Shown here: in pieces, positions 49,709-58,393 of the stretch
How the letters are laid out: each line of letters opens with the position of its first letter
How positions within the stretch are numbered: position 1 is the stretch's first letter
Source: Domibacillus epiphyticus
Lineage (GTDB): Bacteria > Bacillota > Bacilli > Bacillales > Domibacillaceae
Direction of reading: 5' to 3'
Length of the DNA: 64,000 nt
Assembly: GCF_001975785.1 (NCBI RefSeq)
Contig: NZ_MSFI01000009.1
Span: 186,001-250,000, forward strand
Notes under the pieces: generated by a model
What the model saw: the letters and a program-made list of their open reading frames with translations, nothing else
The model's database searches: none
Told to the model about the DNA's origin: nothing
Program-made: the position numbers and the translations under genes

Positions 49709-50812
49709 ATGTCGAATAAATTATATCCGCCGGCTGCCCGAAAAAAAGGGCGCCTGAAACGGGCTGTTTTATTAGTGCTTGTTTTGTTCCTTCTTATGAT
49801 GGCTGGAGGGGCAGCGGGAGTGTATTACATCTGGCAAAGTGCCGCGAAACCGGCTGATGCGGACAGTATAGAAAAAGTAGCTGTATCCATTCCATTAGGG
49901 TCAAGTTTATCATCGATCGCCCGGATACTTGAAGAAAATGGAGTTGTTAAAAATGCAGCACTTTTTAAATATTATGTGAAATATAAAGGAGAATCAGATT
50001 TTCAGGCGGGCCATTATGCACTTTCTCCTTCCATGACACCGGATGATATAATCGCTTCATTAAAAGAAGGAAAAGTAACGGGTGCTGTAGACGGCAGGCT
50101 TGTGATTCCGGAAGGATTTCAACTGAACCAAATTGCCGATGTCATTGCGTCAGAAACGGATCATAGTGCAGACGATGTACTGAAAGCTTTAAATAATGAA
50201 GCTTTTGTAAAGAGAATGATGGGTAACCACCCCGCACTTATTACAGAAGAGGTGTGGAATGAAAACGTTCGTTATCCACTTGAAGGGTACTTGTATCCAG
50301 CGACATATGAAATCACTGATCCATCGCGTCCAATAGAAGATATCGCGGAAGAAATGATTGCGAAAACGGATGAAGTGGTGAAACCGTACGCAGATCAAAT
50401 TAAAGCATCCGGGATGACTGTTCATGAATTTTTAACATTTGCTTCACTTGTGGAAGAGGAAGCAACTGGTAAAACGGATCGAAAAAAAATTGCGAGTGTG
50501 TTTTATAATCGACTGAAGATCGACATGCCACTACAAACGGATCCAACGGTTTTGTATGCGCAGGGTGAACATAAAGACCGTGTGCTGTATGAAGACCTGG
50601 AGTTTAAATCCCCTTATAACACGTATCAGGTAAAGGGGTTGACACCTGGACCAATCGGCAACAGTGGAATTGATTCTATGGAAGCGGTACTAGATCCGGA
50701 ACAAACCGATTTTCTTTACTTCCTTGCATCGCCGGCTGGAGATGTATATTATGCGAAAACACTTGATGAACATAATGCATTAAAACGGAAATATATTACG
50801 AACAATCAATAA
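49709..50812 (+). CDS. mltG: Endolytic peptidoglycan transglycosylase MltG (YrrL)
   Basis: A 367-residue membrane-anchored lytic transglycosylase that cuts nascent glycan strands. A basic N-terminus is followed by a helix (AVLLVLVLFLLMMAGGAAGVYYIW), a LysM-like region and the YceG domain. The catalytic Glu is in FASLVEEEATGKTDRKKIASVFYNRLK. LKIDMPLQTDPTVLYA and GLTPGPIGNSG are also family motifs. GAAAGGGG precedes the ATG. Confidence 0.95.
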   Translation: MSNKLYPPAARKKGRLKRAVLLVLVLFLLMMAGGAAGVYYIWQSAAKPADADSIEKVAVSIPLGSSLSSIARILEENGVVKNAALFKYYVKYKGESDFQAGHYALSPSMTPDDIIASLKEGKVTGAVDGRLVIPEGFQLNQIADVIASETDHSADDVLKALNNEAFVKRMMGNHPALITEEVWNENVRYPLEGYLYPATYEITDPSRPIEDIAEEMIAKTDEVVKPYADQIKASGMTVHEFLTFASLVEEEATGKTDRKKIASVFYNRLKIDMPLQTDPTVLYAQGEHKDRVLYEDLEFKSPYNTYQVKGLTPGPIGNSGIDSMEAVLDPEQTDFLYFLASPAGDVYYAKTLDEHNALKRKYITNNQ

Positions 50813-50872
50813 GATGCGTGCATGGATTTTCTTTCTTTTCTATGGTAGAATAATGCGGGCACTGAAGACTCG

Positions 50873-50901
50873 GGAAAGCTATTGCAGCTTTCTCTTTTTC
50901 T
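50873..50901 (+). terminator. Weak terminator or leader hairpin before trmR
   Basis: GAAAGCT and AGCTTTC pair around ATTGC, followed by TCTTTTTCTT. Weak stem, possible attenuation. Confidence 0.55.
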
Positions 50902-50921
50902 TAGAAAAGAGGTTATTTTTA

Positions 50922-51569
50922 ATGAAAGACGATATACACCGCTACATTGAATCGTTGCTGCCGGCGCGAAACGAATTGTTTGCGGAAATGGAACAGTATG
51001 CGATGGAATATCAAGTGCCGATTATGGAACCGGTTGGAATGGAAACGCTTCTCACCATGCTGAAGCTGCAAAAACCGGTCCGAATATTAGAAATAGGAAC
51101 GGCCATTGGCTACTCCGCGCTTCGTATAGCGGATGCGGTTCCGGGCGTCCAAATTATAACGATGGAGCGGGACGTGGAACGGCACGCTCAGGCAATTCAT
51201 TATATAGAACGATCAAACTATACAGATCGAGTACGTGTATTATTAGGTGATGCGCTTGAACTGGCAGAAGAAGCCGAAAAGAACGGACCGTATGATGCCA
51301 TTTTTATTGATGCAGCAAAAGGACAATACAAGCGTTTTTTTGATTTATATGCGCCAATGCTTACGGACGATGGAGTGGTTTATTCCGATAATGTTTTGTT
51401 TAAAGGGTATGCGGCAGGTATAGAGGCGCCATCAAAAAGAATAGAAAAAATGGTTAAAAAGATAACGGATTACAATGAATGGCTGATGGCACACGATCAT
51501 TTTCAGACGATTATCTTGCCGTCTGGAGACGGAATTGCCGTCAGCTTAAAACGGAGTGAAGAAAAGTGA
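50922..51569 (+). CDS. trmR: tRNA 5-hydroxyuridine methyltransferase TrmR (YrrM)
   Basis: A 215-residue class I SAM-dependent methyltransferase. Motif I is VRILEIGTAIGYSALRIA, and the metal-binding O-methyltransferase motif is YDAIFIDAAKGQYKRFF. In B. subtilis this protein methylates ho5U34 to mo5U34 in tRNAs. The two genes that make ho5U follow directly. ATG 50922 follows GAGGTTATTTTTA; longer upstream reading is not supported. Confidence 0.92.
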   Translation: MKDDIHRYIESLLPARNELFAEMEQYAMEYQVPIMEPVGMETLLTMLKLQKPVRILEIGTAIGYSALRIADAVPGVQIITMERDVERHAQAIHYIERSNYTDRVRVLLGDALELAEEAEKNGPYDAIFIDAAKGQYKRFFDLYAPMLTDDGVVYSDNVLFKGYAAGIEAPSKRIEKMVKKITDYNEWLMAHDHFQTIILPSGDGIAVSLKRSEEK

Positions 51570-52495
51570 AAAAACCAGAATTGTTAGTGACGCCGGGCAG
51601 CGTCAGTGAAATCAAACGTCAAATCGAAGCTGGTGCAGATGCGTTTATCATTGGTGAACAGCGGTATGGGCTTCGCCTTGCTGGTGAATTCGACCGGGAG
51701 CAAATAAAAGAAGCGATCAAAATCTCGCATGAATACGGTAAAAAAGTATATGTGGCTGTAAACGCCATTTTTCATAATAAAATTGCGGGGGAACTTGATG
51801 AATATGTGTCGTTTGTAAAAGAAGCAGGTGCAGACGCGATTGTATTTGGCGATCCGGCAGTTTTAATGGCCGTACGCGCTGCGGTGCCAGGCTTCCCTCT
51901 GCATTGGAACCCCGAAACTACTGCAACCAATTGGTATACAGCAAACTACTGGGGAAAACGCGGTGCTGTCCGGGTTGTGCTGGCGCGTGAACTGAGCATG
52001 GATGCTATTATTGAAACAAAAGAAAATGCAGAAGTGGCGATTGAAGTGCAGGTGCATGGCATGACGTGCATGTTTCAATCGAAGCGGCCGCTCCTTGGGC
52101 ATTACTTTGAATATATGGGAAAAAACATGGAAATCGAAGAGCGGCAGGGTGCGCAAAATATGCTTCTTCATGACGAGGAAAGAAATAATAAATATCCGAT
52201 TTATGAAGATCAAAACGGGACGCATATTATGAGCCCGAACGACATGTGCATCATTGATGAATTATTGGATATGATCGAAGCAGGTGTTGATTCATTTAAA
52301 ATTGACGGAGTCCTGCAAACGGAAGACTACCGTGTTGCTGTGACAAAATTATACCGAAAAGCAATAGATATGTGTGTAGAATACCCGGATCAATATGAAG
52401 AAGAGAAGGAAGAACTGCTTGAAGCGGCAGAAGCACTTCAACAGGACCACAGACCGCTTGATTCAGGCTTTTTCTTTAAAGAAACAGTTTATTAA
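51566..52495 (+). CDS. trhP1: tRNA hydroxylation protein TrhP1 (YrrN, U32 peptidase family)
   Basis: A 309-residue U32-family protein that takes part, with TrhP2, in making 5-hydroxyuridine at tRNA position 34. The TIM-barrel-like core has PELLVTPGSVSEIKRQIEAGADAFIIGEQRYGLR and IEVQVHGMTCMFQSKRPLL. It keeps only one of the cysteines that TrhP2 uses for an iron-sulfur cluster, as in B. subtilis YrrN. ATGA-type overlap with trmR. Confidence 0.92.
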   Translation: MKKPELLVTPGSVSEIKRQIEAGADAFIIGEQRYGLRLAGEFDREQIKEAIKISHEYGKKVYVAVNAIFHNKIAGELDEYVSFVKEAGADAIVFGDPAVLMAVRAAVPGFPLHWNPETTATNWYTANYWGKRGAVRVVLARELSMDAIIETKENAEVAIEVQVHGMTCMFQSKRPLLGHYFEYMGKNMEIEERQGAQNMLLHDEERNNKYPIYEDQNGTHIMSPNDMCIIDELLDMIEAGVDSFKIDGVLQTEDYRVAVTKLYRKAIDMCVEYPDQYEEEKEELLEAAEALQQDHRPLDSGFFFKETVY

Positions 52496-52511
52496 ATAAG
52501 GAGGAACGATG

Positions 52512-53783
52512 ATGGAAGCATTGAAAAACGACAACATTTCAACAATTGTCGATGGTAAACGGGTCATCGTGAAAAAACCGGAGCTGCTGGCGCCTGCGGG
52601 GACACTCGAAAAATTGAAAATCGCGGTCCGTTACGGAGCGGATGCGGTATATATTGGCGGCCAGGAATATGGGCTGCGATCGAATGCCGGGAATTTCACA
52701 TTTGACGAAATGAAGGAAGGGGTCGAGTTTGCCCGGGAATATGGTGCGAAAGTGTACGTCACAACGAATATTTATGCCCATAATGAAAATATTGACGGAC
52801 TGGAAAAGTATTTGCGTGGTCTTGGTGAAGTCGGTGTGACAGGCATTATCGTCGCTGACCCGCTCATTATTGAAACATGCCGACGTGTTGCGCCCGATGT
52901 GGAAGTACATTTAAGCACACAGCAGTCGTTGTCTAACTGGCGTGCCGTACAGTATTGGAAAGAAGAGGGCCTCGATCGTGTAGTGTTAGCACGAGAAACA
53001 ACAGGGGAAGAAATGCGGTTAATGAAAGAAAAGGTAGATATCGAAATCGAAACATTTATTCACGGTGCGATGTGTATTGCTTATTCTGGCCGCTGTGTGC
53101 TCAGCAACCATATGACCGCCCGTGATTCAAACCGCGGAGGGTGCTGCCAGTCGTGCCGCTGGGATTACAACCTTGTGGAAATGGAAGATGGTATTGAGAC
53201 AGCGATCACCCAAGAAGGCGATTCACCATTTGCGATGAGTCCGAAAGATTTGCGTTTGCTTCAGTCTATCCCTGGCATGATTGAACTCGGAATTGACAGC
53301 TTGAAAATTGAAGGACGCATGAAATCGATTCATTACATTGCGACAGTTGTTGGCGTATACCGGAAAGTCATTGATGCGTATTGCGCTGATCCGGAAAACT
53401 TCTCAATTCAACCTGAATGGTTAGAGGAACTTGAGAAGTGTGCAAACCGTCCGGCCGCGCCTGCTTTCTTCGAAGGGACACCTGGTGCTGATGAACAGTT
53501 ATTCGGTGTGCATGGTAAAAAAGCTTCGCATGATTTTACCGGGCTTGTTGTGGATTATGACGAAGAGACTCAAATTGTGACGCTTCAGCAGCGCAACTTT
53601 TTCCGTCCGGGTGATACGGTTGAATTTTTTGGTCCAAACATGGATACATTTTCTCAGGTTGTTGGAACCGTTGTTGATGAAGACGGCAATGAATTGGATG
53701 CAGCCCGCCATCCACTTCAAATTGTTCAATTTAAAGTAGACCATCCTGTCTCTAAAGACGATATGATGCGGAAAGGTTTGTGA
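52512..53783 (+). CDS. trhP2: tRNA hydroxylation protein TrhP2 (YrrO, U32 peptidase family)
   Basis: A 423-residue U32 protein, the larger partner. The family core [35 protein letters not shown] is followed by [33 protein letters not shown], whose cysteines should bind a [4Fe-4S] cluster, and a C-terminal beta domain. Prephenate is the proposed hydroxyl-pathway factor in this family; pheA is elsewhere in the window. ATG 52512 is seven bases after AAGGAGG. Confidence 0.94.
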   Translation: MEALKNDNISTIVDGKRVIVKKPELLAPAGTLEKLKIAVRYGADAVYIGGQEYGLRSNAGNFTFDEMKEGVEFAREYGAKVYVTTNIYAHNENIDGLEKYLRGLGEVGVTGIIVADPLIIETCRRVAPDVEVHLSTQQSLSNWRAVQYWKEEGLDRVVLARETTGEEMRLMKEKVDIEIETFIHGAMCIAYSGRCVLSNHMTARDSNRGGCCQSCRWDYNLVEMEDGIETAITQEGDSPFAMSPKDLRLLQSIPGMIELGIDSLKIEGRMKSIHYIATVVGVYRKVIDAYCADPENFSIQPEWLEELEKCANRPAAPAFFEGTPGADEQLFGVHGKKASHDFTGLVVDYDEETQIVTLQQRNFFRPGDTVEFFGPNMDTFSQVVGTVVDEDGNELDAARHPLQIVQFKVDHPVSKDDMMRKGL

Positions 53784-53788
53784 CACCT

Positions 53789-54424
53789 ATGAACAAAAAG
53801 CCGGTTGTGATCGGAGTAGCCGGCGGATCAGGCTCGGGCAAGACGAGTGTAGCGCGTGCTATATATGATTTTTTTCAAGGCGGATCCATAATGATGATCG
53901 AGCAGGATTATTATTATAAAAATCAGTCTCACCTTACGTTTGAAGAACGGTTAAAGCAAAATTACGATCATCCTTTTGCGTTTGATAATGATCTTTTAAT
54001 TGAGCAGATGACAGAGTTGATGAACGGTCGTCCGGTTGAAATGCCCGTGTACGATTACGCACAGCATACACGATCGAATGAAACCATTCTGCTTGATCCG
54101 AAAGATGTAATCATCCTGGAAGGCATTCTTGTACTCGAGGATAAGCGTCTTCGAGATTTAATGGATATTAAATTATATGTAGATACAGACGCAGACCTGC
54201 GCTTTATCCGCCGGTTGACGCGGGATATTCAGGAGCGAGGAAGGTCGCTTGATTCCGTTGTGGAGCAGTATACATCCGTTGTACGGCCTATGCATAATCA
54301 GTTTATAGAGCCGACTAAGCGCTATGCGGATGTCATCATTCCGATTGGCGGAGAAAATAAAGTCGCGATTGATTTATTAATTGCAAAAATACAAACAATT
54401 CTTGAACAAAAAGACATTTTATAG
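53789..54424 (+). CDS. udk: Uridine kinase
   Basis: A 211-residue pyrimidine salvage kinase phosphorylating uridine and cytidine. The P-loop is [42 protein letters not shown] and [13 protein letters not shown] match the family. Length equals that of B. subtilis Udk when started at ATG 53789. Confidence 0.97.
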   Translation: MNKKPVVIGVAGGSGSGKTSVARAIYDFFQGGSIMMIEQDYYYKNQSHLTFEERLKQNYDHPFAFDNDLLIEQMTELMNGRPVEMPVYDYAQHTRSNETILLDPKDVIILEGILVLEDKRLRDLMDIKLYVDTDADLRFIRRLTRDIQERGRSLDSVVEQYTSVVRPMHNQFIEPTKRYADVIIPIGGENKVAIDLLIAKIQTILEQKDIL

Positions 54425-54459
54425 TATGTTTTTATGAAACAGGCATATAATTGGGAAAA

Positions 54460-54486
54460 CGCGCGCCCTCATTAAGAGGTCGCGCG
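54460..54486 (+). terminator. GC-rich hairpin between udk and greA
   Basis: CGCGCGCCCTC and GAGGTCGCGCG form an 11-bp stem with one mismatch around ATTAA. The T-rich tract comes 12 or more bases later, so it is either a poor terminator or a 5' leader hairpin of greA. A TATAAT lies just upstream at 54446. Confidence 0.5.
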
Positions 54487-54530
54487 CTCATATTTTAGTG
54501 TTTTTTTTGAATTTAAAGGAGTGGAAGAAG

Positions 54531-55007
54531 TTGTCGAACGAAAAAGTTTACCCGATGACCCGGGAAGGAAAAGAAAAGCTTGAACAAGAATTAGAACATT
54601 TAAAATCAGTAAAACGTAAAGAAGTAGTGGAGCGGATTAAAATCGCACGCAGCTTCGGCGATCTGTCAGAAAACTCTGAGTATGACTCAGCGAAAGAAGA
54701 GCAGGCGTTTGTAGAAGGACGGATTGGCACAATTGAAACAATGATTCGCAACGCGAAGATCATTGAAGAAGATTCATTGAATTCCGATATGGTGTCACTT
54801 GGAAAAACAGTTACTTTTATTGAACTTCCAGACGGTGAAGAAGAAAGTTATACAATTGTCGGCAGTGCTGAAGCGGATCCGTTTGAAGGGAAAATTTCAA
54901 ATGATTCTCCAATCGCTAAAAGCATGATTGGTAAACGTGTTGGTGATAAAGTCATAGTACAAACACCGGCAGGCGAAATGAACGTCAAAATTATTTCAAT
55001 CGGGTAA
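54531..55007 (+). CDS. greA: Transcription elongation factor GreA
   Basis: A 158-residue factor that rescues backtracked RNA polymerase. The N-terminal coiled coil ([18 protein letters not shown] to [25 protein letters not shown]) carries the two acidic tip residues. The C-terminal domain ends [20 protein letters not shown] 54531 is the start, after AAAGGAGTGG. Confidence 0.97.
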   Translation: MSNEKVYPMTREGKEKLEQELEHLKSVKRKEVVERIKIARSFGDLSENSEYDSAKEEQAFVEGRIGTIETMIRNAKIIEEDSLNSDMVSLGKTVTFIELPDGEEESYTIVGSAEADPFEGKISNDSPIAKSMIGKRVGDKVIVQTPAGEMNVKIISIG

Positions 55008-55010
55008 GTA

Positions 55011-55050
55011 AAAAGCGCTTAAGGCGAATGAGCCTTTTGCGCTTTTTTTA
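55011..55050 (+). terminator. Terminator after greA
   Basis: AAAGCGC-TT-AAGGC pairs with GCCTT-TT-GCGCTTT around GAATGA, followed by a T run. Confidence 0.9.
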
Positions 55051-55115
55051 TGTAAATCCTTTCTTCATGTAAAGAAGACATGTTAAAATGGATGCGTAAC
55101 GAGGAGGAGAAAGCT

Positions 55116-55724
55116 ATGGAACATACGTCGCGTGCCGAGCGCAAAACGAAGCGGAGAAAAACGAACCGCATTTTAAATACAGCGATCGCAGTTGTGGTCC
55201 TGCTTATTATTATTGTTGGATTTACAATTTTTGCAGGCGGGAATGACGAAGAAGCAATAGCTCCTGAAGAATCGAAGCCTGCTCAAGAGCAGGAAGCAAC
55301 TGTGACGGAAGAAGAATCTGAAGAAGATTTGACTGAAACAGAAAAACCAGTTGAAGAAGAGGAAAATTCTGATGAAGAAGTAGTGATAACAGAAGGAACA
55401 GATCCGAATGTGGAGCAGGATATTGTCGACCCGAATTGGAAAGGCGTAGGTACTTCACAAACTGGGGATCACACATCCTCTTTTGAAACAGACTCCACAG
55501 ACTGGCAGGAAAAAGTTAATGCTCTCTCATATGCAACGGGGATACCCGAGGATAATATGACAGTCTGGTTTATAAGCGGAAACGGTCCTCAGGGAGCGAT
55601 CGGTACCGTATCGCCTAAAACGGATCAAAATGATGCATACCGTGTTTACATTGAATGGGTGGATGGTGAAGGCTGGAAACCGGTCAAGGTACAAAAGCTC
55701 GAACAAAATGACAAAGGGCGTTAA
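55116..55724 (+). CDS. yrrS: DUF1510 membrane-anchored protein YrrS
   Basis: A 202-residue protein with a short basic cytoplasmic end (RAERKTKRRKTNRIL), one membrane helix (TAIAVVVLLIIIVGFTIFAG), a Glu-rich linker of about 70 residues, and an outside domain (DWQEKVNALSYATGIPEDNMTVWFISGNG to the end) typical of DUF1510. In B. subtilis yrrS is near pbpI. Function unknown. ATG 55116 follows GAGGAGGAG. Confidence 0.9.
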   Translation: MEHTSRAERKTKRRKTNRILNTAIAVVVLLIIIVGFTIFAGGNDEEAIAPEESKPAQEQEATVTEEESEEDLTETEKPVEEEENSDEEVVITEGTDPNVEQDIVDPNWKGVGTSQTGDHTSSFETDSTDWQEKVNALSYATGIPEDNMTVWFISGNGPQGAIGTVSPKTDQNDAYRVYIEWVDGEGWKPVKVQKLEQNDKGR

Positions 55725-55731
55725 TGCATAT

Positions 55732-55757
55732 TCCCGCTTTTGACGGCGGGTTTTTTT
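55732..55757 (+). terminator. Terminator after yrrS
   Basis: CCCGC and GCGGG flank TTTTGAC, then T7. Confidence 0.8.
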
Positions 55758-55795
55758 GCGGCTGAAAGAGAAAAAAACACAAGGGAGCGAAAAAT

Positions 55796-56494
55796 ATGAA
55801 AGTAGCAATTATTGGTGCCATGGAAGAAGAGGTGCTCATTTTACGTGAACAAATGGAAAACAAAGAAGTTAGAACGATTGCGGGAAGTGAATTTACGGCT
55901 GGCACATTACGAGGTGTCGATGCGGTATTGCTCAGATCGGGAATAGGCAAAGTAAATGCGGCGATGACTACAGCTGTATTAATTCACGAATTCAAACCCG
56001 ATGTTATTATTAATACAGGGTCTGCGGGCGGACTTTCTCCTGAGCTTCAAGTCGGGGATGTGGTCATTTCTACAGAAGTGCGTCATCACGACGTAGACGT
56101 TACAGCATTCGGATACGAGTATGGACAGGTGCCGCAGCTCCCACCTGCGTTTCAAGCTGATGAGCGCCTCGTTCAAATCGCAGCAGCTTGTGCGGAAGGC
56201 GATGATGTTAAAACAGTGAAAGGACTGATTGCAACCGGCGATTCATTCATGAGTGACCCGGTGCGTGTACAGTCGATTGCTGAAAAGTTTATTGATTTAC
56301 AGGCAGTTGAAATGGAAGCGGCTGCGATTGCTCAAGTGGCGCATCAGTTTAACATACCATTTGTGATCATTCGTGCCCTTTCCGACATTGCTGGAAAGAA
56401 ATCAAACATTTCCTTCGAGCAGTTTTTGCCAAAAGCAGGTCTTCACTCAGCAAACCTCGTGATGAAAATGACAGAAGAGCTGGGAAAAGGATAA
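55796..56494 (+). CDS. mtnN: 5'-methylthioadenosine/S-adenosylhomocysteine nucleosidase
   Basis: A 232-residue nucleosidase that recycles MTA and SAH. It begins [20 protein letters not shown], with the catalytic Glu in GAMEEE and the second acidic site in [24 protein letters not shown] contacts the ribose. In B. subtilis it is flanked by yrrT and mccAB (cysteine from homocysteine); here those genes are missing. Confidence 0.97.
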   Translation: MKVAIIGAMEEEVLILREQMENKEVRTIAGSEFTAGTLRGVDAVLLRSGIGKVNAAMTTAVLIHEFKPDVIINTGSAGGLSPELQVGDVVISTEVRHHDVDVTAFGYEYGQVPQLPPAFQADERLVQIAAACAEGDDVKTVKGLIATGDSFMSDPVRVQSIAEKFIDLQAVEMEAAAIAQVAHQFNIPFVIIRALSDIAGKKSNISFEQFLPKAGLHSANLVMKMTEELGKG

Positions 56495-56573
56495 GAAAAC
56501 GATAACAAGGCACTCCTTTTTATGATAAAGTAGAAGTAACGATTGAAGTGAACTTAAAGGGAGTGTTGCAAGG

Positions 56574-56645
56574 ATGGTCATGATGATTTTAGGTTTGCTG
56601 TTGGCGACAGTGACAGGTGTTATGATTTCTGCATCAATCGACTGA
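56574..56645 (+). CDS. 23-residue single-helix micropeptide
   Basis: [20 protein letters not shown] followed by SID and a stop. GGGAGTG lies nine bases before the ATG, with a further AAGG adjacent. The product would be a lone membrane helix. It converges on sigK and shares 12 bases with its end. I do not recognise a family; many Bacillus genomes have such peptides, which are easily missed. Confidence 0.45.
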   Translation: MVMMILGLLLATVTGVMISASID

Positions 56646-57398
56646 TGGCATACGTGAAGAAGGGTGCTCCAGAAGGGTTTCTTTTGGACCCCTTTTTTGT
56701 TTGGCCGAAAGCCTTTTAAATTCCTGCATCATTTTTGCCAAGGCTCGTTTTTCGATGCGGGACACATAGCTGCGTGAAATATTCATCTCAGCTGCTATTT
56801 CACGTTGTGTTTTATCGCTGCCGGCGCCAATACCGTACCTTGCTGCAATGACCGCCATTTCACGGTCGTCTAAAACAGAGAGACAGCTTTTCATCTGTTC
56901 AATGTCCATTTCGAGTGATAGACGGGCTGCAACATCTTCATCTTCTGTTTTCAGCAAATCAAGGAGACTGATTTCATTTCCTTCTTTGTCACGTCCTACA
57001 GGATCATATAGAGATACATCTTTTTTTGTTTTCTTTAGTGCGCGAAAATACATGAGAATTTCATTTTCGATACAGCGCGCTGCATAGGTGGCAAGTTTTG
57101 TTCCTTTCTTGCCGGAATAGCTTTCTATACCTTTGATTAGTCCAATTGTACCGATAGAAATGAGATCTTCTGTATCTTCGTTTGTCTTTTCAAATTTTTT
57201 GACGATATGGGCAACAAGGCGGAGATTATGTTCAATAAGTTTTGTACGAGCGTGACGGTCCCCTTGCTCAAGAAGTGCAAGATACTTTTTTTCATCTTCA
57301 GACGAAAGTGGATGCGGAAAGGCATTGTGCTTTACGTAAGAAACGAAAAAAACCGCTTCTTTCAATAAAAAAGAGAGAGCGGCGGCAAGTTCAATCAT
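56634..57398 (-). CDS. sigK: RNA polymerase sigma-K factor precursor, uninterrupted
   Basis: A 254-residue late mother-cell sigma factor. The inhibitory pro-sequence [20 protein letters not shown] is followed by YVKHNAFP; cleavage between Ser20 and Tyr21 is expected by analogy with B. subtilis. Region 2 has [13 protein letters not shown] and [17 protein letters not shown], region 4 [22 protein letters not shown]. The reading frame is whole, without the skin element. ATG 57398 follows GGGGGG. The C-terminal tail is longer than in B. subtilis. Confidence 0.96.
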   Translation of the reverse strand: MIELAAALSFLLKEAVFFVSYVKHNAFPHPLSSEDEKKYLALLEQGDRHARTKLIEHNLRLVAHIVKKFEKTNEDTEDLISIGTIGLIKGIESYSGKKGTKLATYAARCIENEILMYFRALKKTKKDVSLYDPVGRDKEGNEISLLDLLKTEDEDVAARLSLEMDIEQMKSCLSVLDDREMAVIAARYGIGAGSDKTQREIAAEMNISRSYVSRIEKRALAKMMQEFKRLSAKQKRGPKETLLEHPSSRMPSVD

Positions 57399-57420
57399 GG
57401 TGATCCCCCCTTTATCGCTT

Positions 57421-57448
57421 ATCGTATGCGGGAGATCTTCCAATATTA
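57421..57448 (-). promoter_or_regulatory. Putative sigma-E (or sigma-K) promoter of sigK
   Basis: Reading the minus strand: TAATATT (57448-57442) as -35, a 13-base spacer, and CATACGAT (57428-57421), one change from the sigma-E -10 CATACAAT. CATACGATA also fits the sigma-K -10 CATAnnnTA. Both factors use the sigK promoter region in B. subtilis. The -35 overlaps the stop codon of sda. Confidence 0.65.
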
Positions 57449-57592
57449 CTTTGTCGTGTATTTTTGATGACGAATAGCTCGTCGTTTCATTTCTTTCTCT
57501 ATTAATGCAATAAATTCATCGTTCAATTTAAGCTCGTTTGCTTTTTTATAAGAAGAAAGAAGCAGTTTGTCGGATAGTGTATGCATAAACAT
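57446..57592 (-). CDS. sda: Sporulation checkpoint inhibitor Sda
   Basis: A 48-residue protein too short for many gene calls. [20 protein letters not shown] and [15 protein letters not shown] match the helical hairpin of Sda, which binds histidine kinase KinA and blocks the sporulation phosphorelay during replication stress. A shorter start at 57586 (MHTLSD) is possible; GGAG lies four bases before the longer one and ten before the shorter. It sits between sigK and yqeG. Its promoter is next to DnaA boxes. Confidence 0.88.
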   Translation of the reverse strand: MFMHTLSDKLLLSSYKKANELKLNDEFIALIEKEMKRRAIRHQKYTTK

Positions 57593-57625
57593 TCATCTCC
57601 AGAAAGTAATAGTTATCTTTTTTAC

Positions 57626-57654
57626 AGTGTACCAAAAAATTAACATCAGAACAA
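57626..57654 (-). promoter_or_regulatory. sda promoter
   Basis: On the minus strand: -35 TTGTTC (57654-57649), 17-base spacer, -10 TACACT (57631-57626). Confidence 0.6.
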
Positions 57655-57662
57655 CCGTTCGT

Positions 57663-57761
57663 TTTTCCACAAGGTATCGTGGATAACTTCGTATGGTACA
57701 TTGAAAAATAGCGGTAAACCTTTATTTATATGGTGTGAATTTGTGTATAACGTTATCCACA
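57663..57761. promoter_or_regulatory. DnaA box cluster between sda and yqeG
   Basis: A perfect DnaA box TTATCCACA at 57753-57761. Three sites with one mismatch: TTTTCCACA (57663-57671), CGTGGATAA (57678-57686, opposite strand) and TGTGTATAA (57742-57750, opposite strand). The nearest lies nine bases upstream of the sda -35. In B. subtilis DnaA controls sda. Confidence 0.8.
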
Positions 57762-57809
57762 GGGAGAAAATGAAAAATTTGTCGAAAAGTTTTTGTTCTG
57801 ATTATTATT

Positions 57810-57838
57810 TTGTCACATAAGAAAAAATCGGCTATGAT
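57810..57838 (+). promoter_or_regulatory. yqeG operon promoter
   Basis: -35 TTGTCA (57810-57815), 17-base spacer, -10 TATGAT (57833-57838), 33 bases before the yqeG start. Confidence 0.75.
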
Positions 57839-57871
57839 AAGGTAAGCAGACTGAAATTAGAGGTGTAAATT

Positions 57872-58393
57872 GTGCTGAAATTATTTTTGCCAAATGAGCA
57901 AGTGAAAAGCATCCTGGAGATTGAACCAGAACGCTTAAAGCAAAAGGGGATTAAGGCGATTATTACTGATCTTGATAATACGCTAGTTGCCTGGGATCGT
58001 CCGGATGCAACGCCAGAGCTGTTAAGCTGGTTTAATAAAATGAAGAATGCTGGCATCAAAGTGCTCATCGTTTCCAATAATAATCAAAAGCGGGTCAGTT
58101 CGTTTTCAACACCGCTTGACTTGCCGTTTATTTTTGAAGCGCGTAAACCAATGGGGCGTGCATTCAGAAAGGCGATTAAACTGTTAAACGTAAAAAAAAA
58201 TGAAACGGTTGTGATTGGCGACCAGCTATTGACCGATGTATTTGGCGGCAACCGGAGCGGTATTTATACAATCTTGGTCATTCCGATTGCGGCGACAGAT
58301 GGTTTCTGGACAAGAATTAACCGTAAAATTGAACGCAGGTTAATGAATTTCTTCCGCCGCAAAGGAATGATTCAATGGGAGGAACGACAGTGA
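57872..58393 (+). CDS. yqeG: YqeG family HAD-type phosphatase
   Basis: A 173-residue HAD superfamily (IIIA) phosphatase. The nucleophile motif is IITDLDNTLVAWD, motif II VLIVSNNN, and motif IV VIGDQLLTDVFGGN. The substrate is not established. GTG start after AGAGGTG. It opens the conserved yqeG-yqeH-aroE-yhbY-nadD-yqeK-rsfS-yqeM operon and overlaps yqeH by four bases (GTGA). Confidence 0.94.
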   Translation: MLKLFLPNEQVKSILEIEPERLKQKGIKAIITDLDNTLVAWDRPDATPELLSWFNKMKNAGIKVLIVSNNNQKRVSSFSTPLDLPFIFEARKPMGRAFRKAIKLLNVKKNETVVIGDQLLTDVFGGNRSGIYTILVIPIAATDGFWTRINRKIERRLMNFFRRKGMIQWEERQ

